5,752 nt of DNA from Oscillatoria sp. Prado101 (GTDB lineage: Bacteria > Cyanobacteriota > Cyanobacteriia > Cyanobacteriales > Oscillatoriaceae), in assembly GCA_025454445.1 (NCBI GenBank), contig JALOOK010000322.1, positions 1 to 5,752 on the forward strand, read 5' to 3'. Positions within the stretch are counted from its first letter, which is position 1; every line of letters starts with the position of its first letter. The notes under the pieces are model-generated. The model had not been told where the DNA came from. It ran no database searches and saw only the letters and a program-made list of their open reading frames with translations. Positions 4,665-5,752 of the stretch are shown piece by piece. A program made the position numbers and the translations under genes.

Positions 4665-5752
4665 CTAAAACGTGACAACAGTGCGGATAGACTCGCCTTT
4701 GTGCATCAAATCGAAAGCATCATTAATGCGCTCAACCGGCATAACATTCGTAATCAAATCGTCGATATTAATCTTGCCTTCCATGTACCAGTCAACAATT
4801 TTAGGGACATCGGTGCGCCCTCTGGCACCGCCGAACGCCGTGCCCTTCCAAACGCGCCCAGTCACGAGTTGAAAGGGGCGGGTGCGGATTTCCTCACCGG
4901 CACCGGCAACGCCGATAATCACGCTGACGCCCCAGCCTTTGTGGCAGCACTCCAGCGCTTGGCGCATGACATTCACATTGCCGATGCACTCGAAGCTGTA
5001 ATCTGCGCCGCCTTTTGTTAAATTGACCAGGTAGGGAACTAAATCGCCCTCGACTTCTTTGGGGTTGACGAAGTGAGTCATGCCGAATTTTTCGGCAATG
5101 GCTCGCTTGGCGGGGTTGATATCGACGCCGACAATCATGTTAGCGCCCACCATGCGGGCGGCTTGGATAACATTGAGTCCGATGCCGCCCAGTCCGAATA
5201 CTACTACATTGGCTCCCGCCTCGACTTTGGCGGTGTTGATAACTGCGCCGATGCCGGTGGTGACGCCGCAACCAATGTAGCAAACTTTCTCGAAGGGGGC
5301 GTCTGAGCGAATTTTGGCGAGGGCAATTTCTGGGAGTACGGTGTAGTTGGCAAAGGTGGATGTTCCCATATAGTGATGTATCATCTGTCCATCAAGTGAG
5401 AACCGGCTGGTGCCATCGGGCATGACACCGCGCCCTTGGGTGACGCGAATCGCTTGACAAAGGTTCGTTTTCATGCTCAGGCAGTATTCGCACTGCCGGC
5501 ATTCTGGGATGTAGAGGGGGATGACATGATCGCCTGGTTTGAGGCTGGTGACACCGGCACCCACTTCGACGACGATGCCGGCACCTTCGTGTCCCAGGAT
5601 AGCGGGAAATAAGCCTTCTGGATCGGCACCGGAGAGGGTGTAGGCGTCGGTGTGACAGATGCCGGTGGCTTTGATTTCCACGAGCACTTCGCCGGCTTTG
5701 GGGGGTTCGAGCTTTACGGTTTCGATGCTTAAGGGTTTGCCTGCTTCAAAGG
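4665..5752 (-). CDS. frmA: S-(hydroxymethyl)glutathione dehydrogenase (class III alcohol dehydrogenase), N-terminus cut by window edge
   Basis: This zinc- and NAD-dependent cytosolic enzyme oxidises S-hydroxymethylglutathione, formed spontaneously from formaldehyde and glutathione, to S-formylglutathione. The frame is open to the right edge with 361 full codons visible. The family is about 370 residues long, so roughly the first 8 are missing. In visible numbering, the catalytic zinc ligands are Cys32 (in CHTDAYT), His54-Glu55 (in GHEGAG) and Cys161 (in GCGVTTG). The structural zinc cysteines are 84, 87, 90 and 98. The Rossmann motif GLGGIG is at 186-191, with Asp210 in GVDIN for NAD preference. 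IRVTQGRGVMPDG (from about residue 101) carries the Arg that in class III enzymes binds the glutathione carboxylate, and SGADPEG is also class III-like. An in-frame GTG at 5687 is internal, because family sequence continues upstream of it. The TAG stop lies 221 bases upstream of the CheA-like gene on the same strand. Confidence 0.96.
   Translation of the reverse strand, partial: FEAGKPLSIETVKLEPPKAGEVLVEIKATGICHTDAYTLSGADPEGLFPAILGHEGAGIVVEVGAGVTSLKPGDHVIPLYIPECRQCEYCLSMKTNLCQAIRVTQGRGVMPDGTSRFSLDGQMIHHYMGTSTFANYTVLPEIALAKIRSDAPFEKVCYIGCGVTTGIGAVINTAKVEAGANVVVFGLGGIGLNVIQAARMVGANMIVGVDINPAKRAIAEKFGMTHFVNPKEVEGDLVPYLVNLTKGGADYSFECIGNVNVMRQALECCHKGWGVSVIIGVAGAGEEIRTRPFQLVTGRVWKGTAFGGARGRTDVPKIVDWYMEGKINIDDLITNVMPVERINDAFDLMHKGESIRTVVTF

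Noticed and set aside
4665..5687. frmA starting at the GTG at 5687
   Set aside because: Family sequence (FEAGKPLSIETVKLEPPKAGE) continues upstream in frame to the window edge, so the GTG is an internal valine.

Overview
The window most likely comes from a cyanobacterium, probably a filamentous, repeat-rich one. Three things point there: a PyrF-PyrE fusion protein with cyanobacterial-type motifs, a CheA-like protein built like the core of cyanobacterial hybrid kinases, and several families of short palindromic repeats of a kind common in such genomes. The genus cannot be fixed from the sequence alone.

Layout. Bases 1-308 hold four tandem copies of a 25-base hairpin repeat, two further small hairpins and an unremarkable leader. 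The plus strand then carries one gene (309-1757) encoding a bifunctional orotidine-5'-phosphate decarboxylase / orotate phosphoribosyltransferase, which covers the last two steps of UMP synthesis. Bases 1758-2162 have no gene and are filled with inverted repeats. These include a terminator-like hairpin just after the pyrimidine gene and a 96-base MITE-like element with perfect 15-base terminal inverted repeats flanked by TA. The rest of the window is on the minus strand. In transcription order it holds glutathione-dependent formaldehyde dehydrogenase (frmA, cut by the right window edge), a CheA-like ATPase-domain protein, and S-formylglutathione hydrolase (fghA), which starts 4 bases after the kinase-like gene stops.

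How the genes work together. FrmA oxidises S-hydroxymethylglutathione (formaldehyde plus glutathione) to S-formylglutathione, and FghA hydrolyses that to formate and glutathione, so the two flanking minus-strand genes form the standard formaldehyde detoxification pair. The gene between them is the oddity. It keeps the CheA dimerisation and ATP-binding motifs. Its N-terminal HPt-like domain contains no histidine at all, with serine at the usual phosphoacceptor position, and it has neither a CheW-like domain nor a receiver domain. The pyrimidine gene is convergent with this group and separated from it by the repeat zone.

The best candidate for something undescribed is this degenerate CheA-like protein sitting inside a formaldehyde detoxification gene group. 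A sensing or regulatory role for it is inference only.
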